A stretch of DNA of 27,404 bases. Origin: Apostichopus parvimensis. Its lineage: Eukaryota; Echinodermata; Holothuroidea; Aspidochirotida; Stichopodidae. A program made the position numbers and the translations under genes. Location of the stretch: positions 1 to 27,404 of the forward strand of contig KN883417.1 in the NCBI GenBank assembly GCA_000934455.1, written 5' to 3'. This document shows, one piece after another, positions 9,901 to 21,900 of this stretch. Under the pieces are notes generated by a model. It was not told where the DNA came from and searched no databases. It was given only the letters and a program-made list of their open reading frames with translations. Position 1 is the first letter of the stretch; each line of letters begins with the position of its first letter.

Positions 9901-12900
9901 ACATCAAACAGACTATTACAGACTTGCAGTACTCAAGTCTGTACTCAACACTTGTACCCGAGTACATTTCCCGTAATTGTACTCATACTTGTGACTGTGT
10001 ACTCATACTCGAACCTTTGTACTTGTACTCTGGACTCGGTACTCACACGACAAGCCTGCAGATCAATAAAATGTTTGTTATGATATTGAAATTTCATAAT
10101 TTAGTCGTCAAAATTTATTGTAAAGGCATAGGAAGTTAGTAGTAAATCTGTTATAGCTTTCCATTTGTATTTGTATTTTGCACATTTGTTTCTTTATTTG
10201 TGCCAATTACAACTGTAAAAATCCTTTTTTCTCTTAGATATATATATATCCAAATTTTTAATTGCAGCCACAAACTCTCCCTGAATTGGAAAAGTTGATG
10301 AAACTTGATAATGAAGTGACCCATACTCTCCCAAGCAGTTGTACTGCTGTGATAATTTACATGATAACCACTGACGGTTTGATAATAGAAGTCACCAAAC
10401 CAAGTTGCCTAGGTAAAATTGAATCATGTCAAAGTTATGTGGCATTGTTTTCTTTACCCGGAAAATTGTAGTTCAAAAGGGTATTTTACAGAAGAGCAGT
10501 TATAGTAACTTTGCCACATTATGTACAACAGGGAAGTACTGTACTAACCCTACAGGCAGGATGTGGTATTTCTCAACTTAAAATGTGTGAGGTTAAAGTT
10601 ACATCTACCTTCTTCAGAGAAAAATAAGGAACAAAACTAAACAAGTGATCCATACATCGGTATGGTCAGTTACGTTTTATATTAGTTTGCGAATTGCCCT
10701 GAAAACCTTATAATTTTTAGTTCCTAGATTAATTTAAAACCTTACATTTAAAACATATATAAACAGGTCACTTTCTACGAGTTCCACTGAAGTATCCACA
10801 GTATGAAAGCCATTTAGCAGGTCCTACTGTATAGTAAAGTTTGCCTTTCACCTAAACTGTACTAGTAACTATATACCAGCTGCTAATAACAGAGCTCTAG
10901 AAAATGCTCACTAATTCTTAACTCTGTATGAATCCATGCTAACTGTAGACCCGACCTACTGTAGCTGCCTGTTCACGTTGTTGCGACAGAAATTTTGACA
11001 ATTAGAAATGTTGAATGATTTCAATTAACTAAAACTTTGAAGAAGTTACTGTACATATACAAGAAATCCAAGAATGCTAAACCTTGATTTGAAGATGATT
11101 TTAAATTTTAAATTTTGATCTTGATACTGCAGACTGCATTTTATATGTACTTTTTATGCTCTGTGTACAAAACTGTTTCTTACAGGGATCCTCAACCACT
11201 AAATGTATGTAGTCGCAGGGGTACACAACAAACTTGTGCTGTTAGTACAAAGTCAAAGTATGAGTGCTAAGCAATGAGTATGTGTACAAAGACCTGAGTA
11301 TAAGTAGGAGTACATAAAATGTGCATTTTAGTAGTACGAGTCCGAAGTCAGGAGTACAAGTGCAGAAGAATGTACCCAACTTATGGTTCACAGTACATAC
11401 TGTACATACAAAACTCAGTATGGGAAGTACTGTACTGTAGTACTGTAGCCATATTAGGACATTACTAGGTTGTCAATGTACTTTTCTCTTGGAGTATAAT
11501 GTTTGCTAACACATTGTAACCTCTAATCTCATATTATGATTCTCATGGTCTTCCTTTCAGCATTAAATCTTCATCATGTTCTGAAATTAGAGCCAAAGAT
11601 CAATATTTTTTGTCAATTTGTTTGGATTGTTCATCCAAATGGCTAACCCACTGTGTTGTACAGCAGTACTTTGTATTGAAATGTACAATAGGTTGCACTT
11701 GTTTTGCTCTATCCCTGTGTGCTGTATCTCTGTACCAAGGTCAGTGGAGTAGCAAATCAATATCTCTCCTTTGTTGTTGAGTACCCCAAGTGTAAGAGAC
11801 TTGTATACTTCTGTTGTGTTGGATCACACCATCCACAGACTGTTCTATGTCCAGTTGAGCCTTGTGTATCAGTGTCAATTGTATCCGCCATCTTCACAAT
11901 AGGAATCCGGTCAATCCACAGACCAGTGCACCTCTTAGAGAGGCCCCGCTGTCCTTTGAACCCTAGAGAATCTTTGGTTACAAACTGCAAAGAGATAAGA
12001 TATCAGAAGATAAGATCCAGATGAACCTTAGAACAGATGATGTATAAGGGGCTTGTACAAATAGTGTTCATGTGTATCATTCAAAACAGCTTCTCATAGA
12101 CTTATTGCAGCTTATTTTCATTGAACAGACTGGACAAGAAGTTGTAATGGAACTACCTTAAATATTACATTTATATAACTCCTTGTAATAAATTGTAGTA
12201 GACTGAATGCAAATTGAGAATTCTTGCTTCTCAATCGAGTGATAAAATTCAGCTGTACAGATAAATACCAGTTAGGAAAGTTTTTTTTTTAAAGTTTTTT
12301 TATTTATTTTTTATATAGTGCTTTATACCAGCGATAGGTCTCAAAGCCCTTTACAGACGTTATATTACCCCTGGTCAATGATAACCAGTCCCAGAGACAA
12401 TCCCTCCAGTCGGCAGCAGTTATATACTGCGCCCAATGACAAGTTACCTCACAGGTACCCATTTAACCCCTGGGTAGAGAGAGGCAAGTGAGATAAAGCA
12501 TCTTGCCCAAGGACACAAAGTAATGAACTAGGCAGGAATCGAACCAGCAATCCTTGGATCACGAGTCCGACGCCTTAGCCAAGTGGCCACCACGCTCTTA
12601 ACTTTCACAGTCCGAGAAAAGATTTAATATTACCTAAGGAATTATGACAACCTTCCCCTGGTTAACTTAGGAATATATACTGTACATTTTGCACAGAAAG
12701 TTGTGAATGCACAGAATGATATAAATTTTGTCAATATTGAATCAGATCTATGCTTTTCTACCGAAAACACTTAAAACATATCACACCTATTTTGTACATA
12801 TTCTGACAGTGAAAGTAAAAAACGGAAGTTGCACAGAATTATGTAGAATTTGTCACAAGTTATGTAAATGTCAACTGTTTCTCTGCTCTCAACATAATTG

Positions 12901-15900
12901 CAGACCTGACAGAATAAATGTCAACAACAAAGTCTAGAAAATAACTCACACAATATCGCTTAGAATAGTTCCATCAATGGTCATTACTCATTACACATCA
13001 TACAATTGACCACTACGTACTTACACCTGACACAATATTAAGTATCAACGACATCTAGAAATAACTCACACAATATAGCTTAGAAGTTTGAATAGTTCCA
13101 TCAATGGTCATTACACATCGTGCAATTGACCACTTCTTACTTACACATGACACAATAAGTATCAACGAAATCTAGAAATAACTCACACAATATAGCTTAG
13201 AATAGTTCCATTAATGGTCATTACACATCGTGCAATTGACCACTTCTTACTTACACATGACACAATAAGTATCAACGACATCTAGAAATAACTCACACAA
13301 TATCGCTTAGAATAGTTCCATTAATGGTCATTACACATCGTGCAATTGACCACTACTTCTTACTTACATTAGGGAGTTGTTCCATAACAACTCCCTGCTT
13401 ACATTAAGGTGTGCCATTCTGTGACTGACTGGACTTGTCATTTGGTTTGGGTGTTTCCCATCAGTTTTATTGTTGCTCACAGTGTGAGTCATAGTGTGGT
13501 ATTTGTAATTAAAGTACAGTTCTATGGTACCTATACAGTACTGTGGTCTTTTGTATGTACAGTTCGAGCTCTGCCTCTAAGGGTTTCTCCACGTAGCACA
13601 AAGGGTTATTATCGACTTTAATACCCGTTGGGCTCGTGTGATATTACAGTATGTACATTTTAATACCATAGTCAGTACAAGTTTGTCACGAGATGGAATA
13701 TAATATATTGTAATATGAATGAGCATGAATCGAGAGTGAAAATTGCATAAATTTTCATGAAATATGGCATATTTACTTTTTATGAAATATGGTATACATT
13801 AGTTAAAGACAACCAGATATGTTTAGATCTCTGAGAAAGATAAATAGTTGCTGCAGATTTTAGTTAAATGACAAAAACAAGTATTTATTAAAAGTTTGGG
13901 AATTTGTAACTATAGTGATGTAAAATATACAAGTCCTCAAGAAGATCTACTTTAGTTGCTGGTGGCTTCAGTACATGTTAATTAATAGATATAGCTATCT
14001 GAGAGTTGCTGCCAAAATGCACTATAGTCAATCCTTTCAACTTCAAGAAAACTCTAAAACTGCATATAAAAGAATGTCATCTCACAGTTTAGTTGCACCA
14101 GCTGGCCCAATTTCTCATTATATTAAGAATTTTAGGTATTCTTTTGCATGTTTGCAGACTTGAAATATAAAATCGTACATTGGAAGGCATATTGTTTTCT
14201 TTTAATTGGACCATGACTATCAAATTTCTTGTTTGTAGGCCATTGCCACAGAGCTTTTATTGATGCTTGCAATGTTTCAGTGAAATGTTTCATTACATGA
14301 CTATTTTTATGGGGATATTTGGTCTGCTAAAACTATTTTCACTTTTTAGTTTTCCTAAAGTTAATCTGGTTCTGGATTCGTTATCTTCATGATTTTTTTG
14401 AAGTTGTAAAAAGCATCATTTTCAGTAGATCATTGACATCAAATAGGGTTTTTGTCAACATAAAAATGAAAATTTAATAAATAGATCACATTGGTTGTTC
14501 TTTTGAAAGAAATGTGATGTTACTTCTACCAAGTCATTAATGTTACAATCTCCCTGATGGCCAGCCAACTGAGTCTACTTTGGAGACTCAAAAGTATAAA
14601 CTGGAAGATATCAGAAAATCAATATCTAATATCTAGCATGAGAATAAGTTTGGGACAACTCAAAATTGACTATGGCTGACATTATTTCTTTAGCAGGGAT
14701 GTGCCCACGCTGGGCGGCACTGGACGGCCCCGCCCAGCACTAAAATTTACCGCCTAGCACTGTCTTAAAAATTGTGAATCCCGCCCAGCACTATTTTCAT
14801 ATAAAATACCGACATTCCTAACAATATATTCATAATTCAACATAAATTGGGCCTAGCCTATGCCAAAACCATACAGACTAATAATGCATCAGTTACGCAT
14901 GCGAGAAACATTACTTACAGCTCTCAAATGGTCCCTTGTAAAATCTCTTTGAAACAAACTAATAACTTTTACCAGGTACGTAATATATTTCACTAAAAAA
15001 AAATTAAAAAATGTAAATTGTAGTACTTGTGTATGTGCTAAAAAGGCTAGACAAGTGCCAGCATTTTGCATCTGACCAAGCCTTCAAAAAGCAAAAAATT
15101 TCTCAAATGGGAAGGGTGACACCCACTCCCCCTTAGACCCCTCCCCCAGGACGGCGGTCAGTATACCCGGCACTCAGGAAATCCTAGACACGTCCCTGCT
15201 TTAGTCAGTTCTTGCTTATGTGAACAGACAGACCATGTGCACTTTCACTCTCTTTGTATGCCACGATGTTGAATGACGAAGGAGTCGCAGCAACTCCACT
15301 GGTAAGTCCCAATACCTTGAGCAGCATGCAGCAGGCGCTACTCGAATTACCGAGATTCCACCCCCCCCCCCAGCCAGCCTAAATGGAAGCCCACACAAAG
15401 GTAATGGAAGCCTCATCAACCATTGTGGTAGCCATCGTCATTGTATAGTACACATTTGAGTGAGTGTTAGCCATGATCACCTGAGCAGTGAAGAATATGG
15501 GCATACAGATGCATGCATGGACTATACTGTACAATGAATACATATCACCTAAATAGACCCTGTAGGGCTCTAACTGATTATGCATAGACAGTTCCTTATA
15601 ATGGTTACCAATCACCTCTTGAATGAATTCAGCTTGAATGCAATTGCTTTCGACTGAAGTTTAGGTTTTCCCTTGGGTGGTTTTTCTGAATGCTGGGATT
15701 TTGAGGTCATAATAGATATATATACTCAACAAAGGAACAGATTCATGGGAAACTTGGGAAATTATGCCAAGAAAATATTTTAAAAGCAAATAATCCTGAT
15801 ATGGTGGTTTTTAAGAGCACTGTGGAAGATGGATTAAAGGGGCTTAAAAGTTGTACAGAAACCTGTTATCATAGTATGAGTAATGTCATTTATCGACTTC

Positions 15901-18900
15901 TTTGGTATTACAAATGGTGGAGGGGGCTAAATGATTGGATTGCCCAGGTACTCTCATTGCCAACAACTAGTTGAGCACTCTCCTTTTCATACAAACACTG
16001 AAAGATGGCTTAGTACTTTACACATAAAAATTTGGAGGATGGCTAATATAACTAGAGACAGTTAGACTGTTAAATGTTTAAACAACTTTAGGCTATGTTT
16101 ATTTCCAAAACCAGAAATGGCCACAGGTACATCTATCCAGAGAGCTCTACTGTAGCTTCCAATGTCCATGTCTCAAATTATTGTTGACTTAACTATACAT
16201 ATTAAATCGGTGATTATTTACACTATAACCTAATCCAGTAAAAGACCACATCTAAACCAAGGATGGCTGACTTTTTGTTAGTTCAAAGTAGTTCTGGAAG
16301 TGGAAAGTTAAAAATGTTGGTGTTGCCGAACAGTGAGTAGTGAGCATTGCCGACAAGTATTTACTTCACTCCTCTCTTACCTGTCTCCTACAACACTAAC
16401 ACACCTTTCCTAGTCGACCTAGATGCCACCGGTACAGTTTTTAACACTGCGCCCCCGGTGACCTCTCCTACGGGTCACCCCACACTCTCTTTTCCTTCCA
16501 AATTTACCATTCCGAAGGAAAACGCGTGTTTTACGAACTCCGTTTTCACTTACGCCATACTGACGTTCCCTTCAAATACACAACTGAAGTCAGCATGTGT
16601 TTGTTGTAATTTACATTACTGCTGTATCACAAAGATTCGACCAGAATATTTTGTAACTTGGTAAGAGTGATTTACAAAACAGAAAAGAGGTATTTAGAAC
16701 TAGAAGCACTCATATCATTTACATATCGAGGGTCGTGGGGTCTGTCCTTCCAACCTGGATGTCGAACAACCACACTTTTAACCAGTAAACAACCAAGAAA
16801 AACAACCAGTTCCAACCAGTTTTCATATCCATACGATACTGTATCTCTCTGTCAACCTTTGTTTGGATCTCGTTTCGGTCTTTATACATTTTATCTTCTT
16901 TTTTCCTTCTCAGAATCTAGAGTTTCATGGGGTTATGAGATTCTTTTACCAAGACGACGAGGAAAAGGTTTCAACAAAATGTATTCGTGTCTCAAGTACT
17001 GCCACAACAAGGGATGTCATCGATATACTTATCGAGAAGTTCCACCCTGATATGAGGATGTTGACCAGACCAGAACTCTCGCTGTATGAAGTTCACAGTG
17101 GTGGTGGTACGTTGCTCTCAGCTATTTCATAATTTAAGCACGATATATGCAAATGTGGCTAACTAATTTGAATTTCACTATATGTTGCGTGAATTTGGGA
17201 CTGAACTTTTAGCCAAGCACAAGATTTTGTGTTCCACAACAACATTGAAAATGAAGTAGCATCTTTACTGGAAACCCATCCAAGAAAACACAGTTCTGTA
17301 ATTACTTATATTGCGAATTAAGTGCTATTGGTAGTGTTACAAAACTGCAAAGAAAATGATTCATTATTAGGTGAGGAAAAAAATAAGTTTAAACTTGCTG
17401 TAAATTGTCTTCCATTGTGACACTTTTATGGGACAAAGAGTATGAATTTGTGGTATACGTACAGTATGGTTAGATGGTTACTGATGACTTCGAAGAGATT
17501 TGGTCTCTGAACAAATAATTCATATGTTAGGGACTCCCAAAGAACAATGCCAGTTTTCACAAAGAACAATGGCAGTTTTCTTTCATTAAATGACTGTTCT
17601 TCTTTCATCTTAATCATCCCTAAGCATACAGAGGATAAAACTTACGGGGCAGGAATTATAGAAGTATGAAATTTGAGTTTTGTTTGTGCGTACTGTCAGG
17701 CTGTCTGCGAGCTGCCTGCTCTTGTTTTGACATGTGCTGATAACTGCAACAGACTTCGATGAGAGTCTGTGCCCTATAGATGCTTATTTTCTTTAGTAAA
17801 TTGTAGACAATTTGTGATATCAACCAACCATGCTTGCAGCTGTCTCTTTGTCACCGACATCACAGTTTCCAGTTGTCTCGAATGCTGGGCCTCGTGTAAT
17901 GCAATGACTGTAATTATCATTATCATTAGCGTGCGTTCACGTGTGAGCTTGGAGGCATAAGGCTGGCATGTTTGATCATGGAGGTAAAAACAGACCTCCA
18001 TGGTTTGATGTTTCGCGCAGTGTATGCATAATGTTTACGTGACCAAACAACATTTGATAGGAACACATACGTAACAGTTTTCCCACATGAGGAGCCTGTG
18101 ATTGTGGGAGTAAGTAACTTGATACATGGTAATGTGGTGTCCTGTCTGCGATCATCGTCAGTGGATTGAGGTTAGAGGCAGCACCATAGATGTGTTTGTT
18201 TAGCTGACAGATGGAGATGGTATGGTAGCACATGGTTTGAAATAGGAGATACTGCCGACGGCAAATTACCAGTTTGTCTCACTAGCTGCTGAGAGTTCCA
18301 TTGCTGTGAGCACTCCATAAAGCCATAGAATATAATATCCTGTGAGTGAATGGTATTTAGCACAATGCCATCTTACAGAAGTATTTATGTACTTTGAGCT
18401 CAGTTGTTGGATCATTCAAATTGTCTCATTGAACCTTAATATCGAGACAGGTCTAATAGTGGCACCTCATATTATTGTGACTTTATTTGTGGAGTATTTA
18501 CTTTATTCCGCTGCTTACTTGTCTCAACATAACAGCTGCACTCTGGTTATCATAGTCTAGAGCAAACTGTCGACAGGATGGAATTTATCGTATGTCAGAT
18601 TGGCAGCAGCATATTTAGGCTATCCCTTTTCCATCTCAGAGTAAATTGGATTCTTAACACTTGCTTTGGAAATGTCCATTGCACCCCAACATTCAAGTAT
18701 AAAACCACACGTATTAACTTCCCTTCCTCACTAACCTGTCACCTCACAGCATCTGTATACCTGTGTCTAGGGTGACCTGGTAACCTTTGACACTGACCTC
18801 TCCGCTTGACCGGTCACCTCCGGTCAACCAACCTACCTCATTCTACATGTGTCTGGAGCTGTCAAGATCTTTGTGTATGACTTTGTGAATGACTGAAGTT

Positions 18901-21900
18901 GGTTGGCTTAGAATTAGACTTTTCATCATCTTCAGCAAAATTGGAAACTGATTTGTGATAAACTTATAATGTGGTAAAATGAGTGTTGGAATAGCACACA
19001 TACAGTACCTACCACATATATTGCCTTTGAAACAACATTGGTATTAGTTTAAAGACTTGCTTCTTTTAAATGATCATGTTATATTAGTTAAGTGGTATTT
19101 GGCATTAAAATGTGAAAGAATGGTGTGAATGTTTAAAGGGATGTGGAAAACAGCATTGAATGGTGGAACTTAACAGCTCTGTTGAAAAACCTGTACAATG
19201 CTGGTTTGAATGTGTCAACTTGTAGGCACTGTTCAGTGAATAACAGAACAACGTACGATAACAGTGCTGGTTTAATTCCCATGACTTTTGCCCGAGGAAT
19301 CCATTCACAGCCGAACAGATGTTGAATGTCTAGCACCTGATCAACGCAAAGTAAACATTACAAATAGCACTCAGACTCAGAGTGTTTGTTGTAAAATCAA
19401 TCTGTTTAGGATATGTAGACTGAGTAGTGTTTAGCATCATTCAAATTATTTGTACAAACTGTACTAAAAGATGAATCATAAGACAGGATGCCCCATGTAT
19501 TTGATGTATTTACAGTATTCATATGAAAACTATGTCGCAATCAGGAAACAAATGTAAATGATATATGTTACTCAACTTGCATGAATTTGTTTGGGGACAA
19601 AATTTTTGCATTTCCTTTAGTCCTTACTCTACTGTGGGACCAAACTTGACTAAATTAATATTGCAATTGTTCATGAATGCAACTGTACTAATTTGGCAAT
19701 TTTGAATGGTTTTACTTAAAATTACAAATTTGAAATAATGACTAAATGAGAAATTTGAGAATCAATTGTGAATGAGATCCAGGAGCAAATAAATTAAGTA
19801 AAATGTCTTAAATGACAGAGATGGGCTGGTGTGGGGGGGAGCAGGTAATGGGGGGTGATGGGGGAGGGGTGGATAAATATTTTTGATGGGGGTGGGGGAG
19901 GGGGTGATGCGGAAGTGGTTGATGGGGGAGCGGGTGGATAAAGACTTTTAGGTACAGTATAAAGCCTTGGGTGAGGCAAATGGGTTTTAACTTTTAAGGG
20001 CACGGAGAATAAGAAATCTAAATCTTTCCTCTAATGAAATACAACTTCTCTTGAATGTTACAGAAGAAAGAATGCTTGAGCTAAACCAACTGCCTCTTCG
20101 TGTCCAGCTGAACTGGACTAAAGATCTCCGTGAAGGCAGGTTCCTTCTCAGGAATGCTGCCGCAAAGTCAAAAGTAAGTTTCGATCGTTATTGTGTGCTT
20201 TTATAATTGTTTGTAATTTGTATGTGTGTCGAAGATGACTGTATACCTAAAACATAATGCATTGTGTTAACAAAAGTGATCCTTGAGGTAGTTTGAGGTA
20301 CAACAGATTACTTTACAGTACAAACTACTCAGTCCATCATACATTATTTGTGATGGGTATTGCTCTGGAGGCAATTAGAAAAGTTCAGATAATGGGAGAG
20401 GGCCAACCAACAAATTTGGTTGTAAAATCCATAATTCTAACATGCTTGTATTTTTAAATTAACCTGCTGTGATATTTATCGTTTTCCGAACAGCCAAATT
20501 TTTACAAGACGGATGGTGAAGTGCCAGTCGGTAATTTTAAGAGGAAGCTCTCTAAACGCGAGAAGAAAGAGCAGAAGAAGAAGGAGAAGGAAGCAAAGAT
20601 AAGGGTAAGATTGATTGATTGATTGATCGGTCTTTTATTCATCTCTGTGTGGATTCGTTTAATATCAGCCTGGACTTAGAGAAAATTAGTAAATGTTTCT
20701 TGAGCACTTGCTTCTTGGGGAATGTTGAAGAAGAGGAAGAAAAGAAAGAACATAGGCAAAGGATTTTTTTTTTTAGAACATGACCTTTAGTGTGGAATTT
20801 GCTATCAAAAGTTATTAGTTGCACCTGGTTATTTTATGTCCTATACGATAACATTGTCTGCTTCTGTTTGGCAGTGTTGGTCTTTATTAATAATTTGACT
20901 TACAAGATTTGCAATTGCAATTTGTGTTAGGTTAGCCTTGTAATCTCATTTGTGTTAACAAGCTAATTCTTCACTGGAAATGGTCAACATTTCGAGCTAA
21001 TTCTGTTTTTCTACAAAAGTTACTTTGGAATGCTCTTTTTATCTCATATCAAATGTTGTCTCCCTTTTTAGGGTGTAACATTGGATGACTCGTCTCAACC
21101 AAAACTGTACGACAACTTGTCAAAGACTTTTACTAGAACCATATCAAATCCCGAGGGTGTCCTCCGCCGCAAGAGGCAACAGAAGGTAGATCAGATGGAA
21201 CGTTACAAAAACAAACCAGAATCAGGTTAGTATGAAAAGATCCCTCCCCCATCCCCACCCTCATCCCCACCCTCATCCCCACCCTCATCCCCACCCTCAT
21301 CCCCAACCTCATCCCCAACCCCACTGACCATCACTCACAACCCTCTTTCCATTCCGTATTGTACTTCAAAAGGTGATGCCCTCAAACTACCAAACCTGAG
21401 AGCACTTCTTTTGTATACCAGCCTTCAGTGTTATGGCTGAGTGGATAAAATATGGTGGTATTTTGCAGCAATTGAGACGATTTGATTTGTGAAGTTCTAG
21501 GTCGCAAAAAGTATGATGAGTTTTCAGCTTGGTTGTAACCCATCATTACCCTTTCTTAACTGTTTCAAATTGTGGCAAGAAAACGCAATTTTGTATAAGT
21601 GAAAACTGTTTTATGTTTCGACGATGTCCCATGTGCCTTGTAAGCTACAACTCATCTTGTGGCACTTTCAAATCTATATTGTGTGACTGCGTAGATGGTA
21701 TTTAAAGAACCTGTGATGTGATCCGGTATGTGTAGTCAACTGTCAGGCCAGAAGCTTTATTGTTATCAACACAGGAGCAAGAGAGTGTAGTTTTCCAAGA
21801 ACACAAATGGGGGAACAAAAAAAAAATCCAAGCTAGATTTATGACATCAGTAGTACATTGTAGGTTAATCGATTTGTCAAATCTGTTTTAAATTGACCTT

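Larger units (their letters stand above)
3969..16913 (+). other. Afadin intron 1 (12.9 kb)
   Basis: A GTAAGT donor and TTCTCAG acceptor bound a 12,945-bp intron, by far the largest visible. It contains most of the mobile-element remains listed separately: LINE tail, U2 fragment, foldback, SINE, tandem array and MITE. Between these (about 5140-6440, 6480-7850, 8080-9920, 10050-11220, 11390-12280, 13410-14685, 15205-16340) I see only AT-rich non-coding DNA and short unconserved open frames. No conserved exon was recognised, but an alternative first exon cannot be excluded. Confidence 0.85.
17107..20063 (+). other. Afadin intron 2
   Basis: A 2,957-bp GT-AG intron. It contains a small inverted repeat (CATGGAGGT at 17977-17985 with ACCTCCATG at 17994-18002), a TGACC/GGTCA-rich patch near 18770-18832 and a G-rich repeat near 19829-19945. 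The remainder shows nothing recognisable. Confidence 0.85.

Noticed and set aside
11704-12024. 106-codon plus-strand frame and its 77-codon minus-strand mirror
   Set aside because: Both strands are open over the same region with no recognisable motif and no splice context, so chance is more likely.
12904-13367. Tandem array considered as a CRISPR array
   Set aside because: The whole unit is conserved with no variable spacers, units are over 100 bp, and the host is a eukaryote.
16658-17050. 130-codon open frame overlapping afadin exon 2
   Set aside because: It is the wrong frame through exon 2; the afadin frame starting at 16914 is clearly the conserved one.
17977-18002. 9-bp inverted repeat CATGGAGGT/ACCTCCATG with 8-nt loop
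   Set aside because: It is short, in an intron, and without flanking duplication or other context. Several such hairpins are expected by chance in 27 kb.
19794-20003. Minus-strand proline-rich open frame
   Set aside because: It is the complement of the G-rich repeat at 19829-19945; low-complexity sequence produces stop-free frames.
21133-21324. Minus-strand frame with repeated GMRVGMRV-type residues
   Set aside because: It is a translation of the 12-bp minisatellite and the complement of exon 5, not a protein.
21434-21503. tRNA-like stretch with A-box-like TGGCTGAGTGG and a B-box-like GTTCTAGGTC
   Set aside because: The A box fits but the B box is poor and I could not pair acceptor or anticodon stems. 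At best it is a very degraded tRNA-derived repeat.
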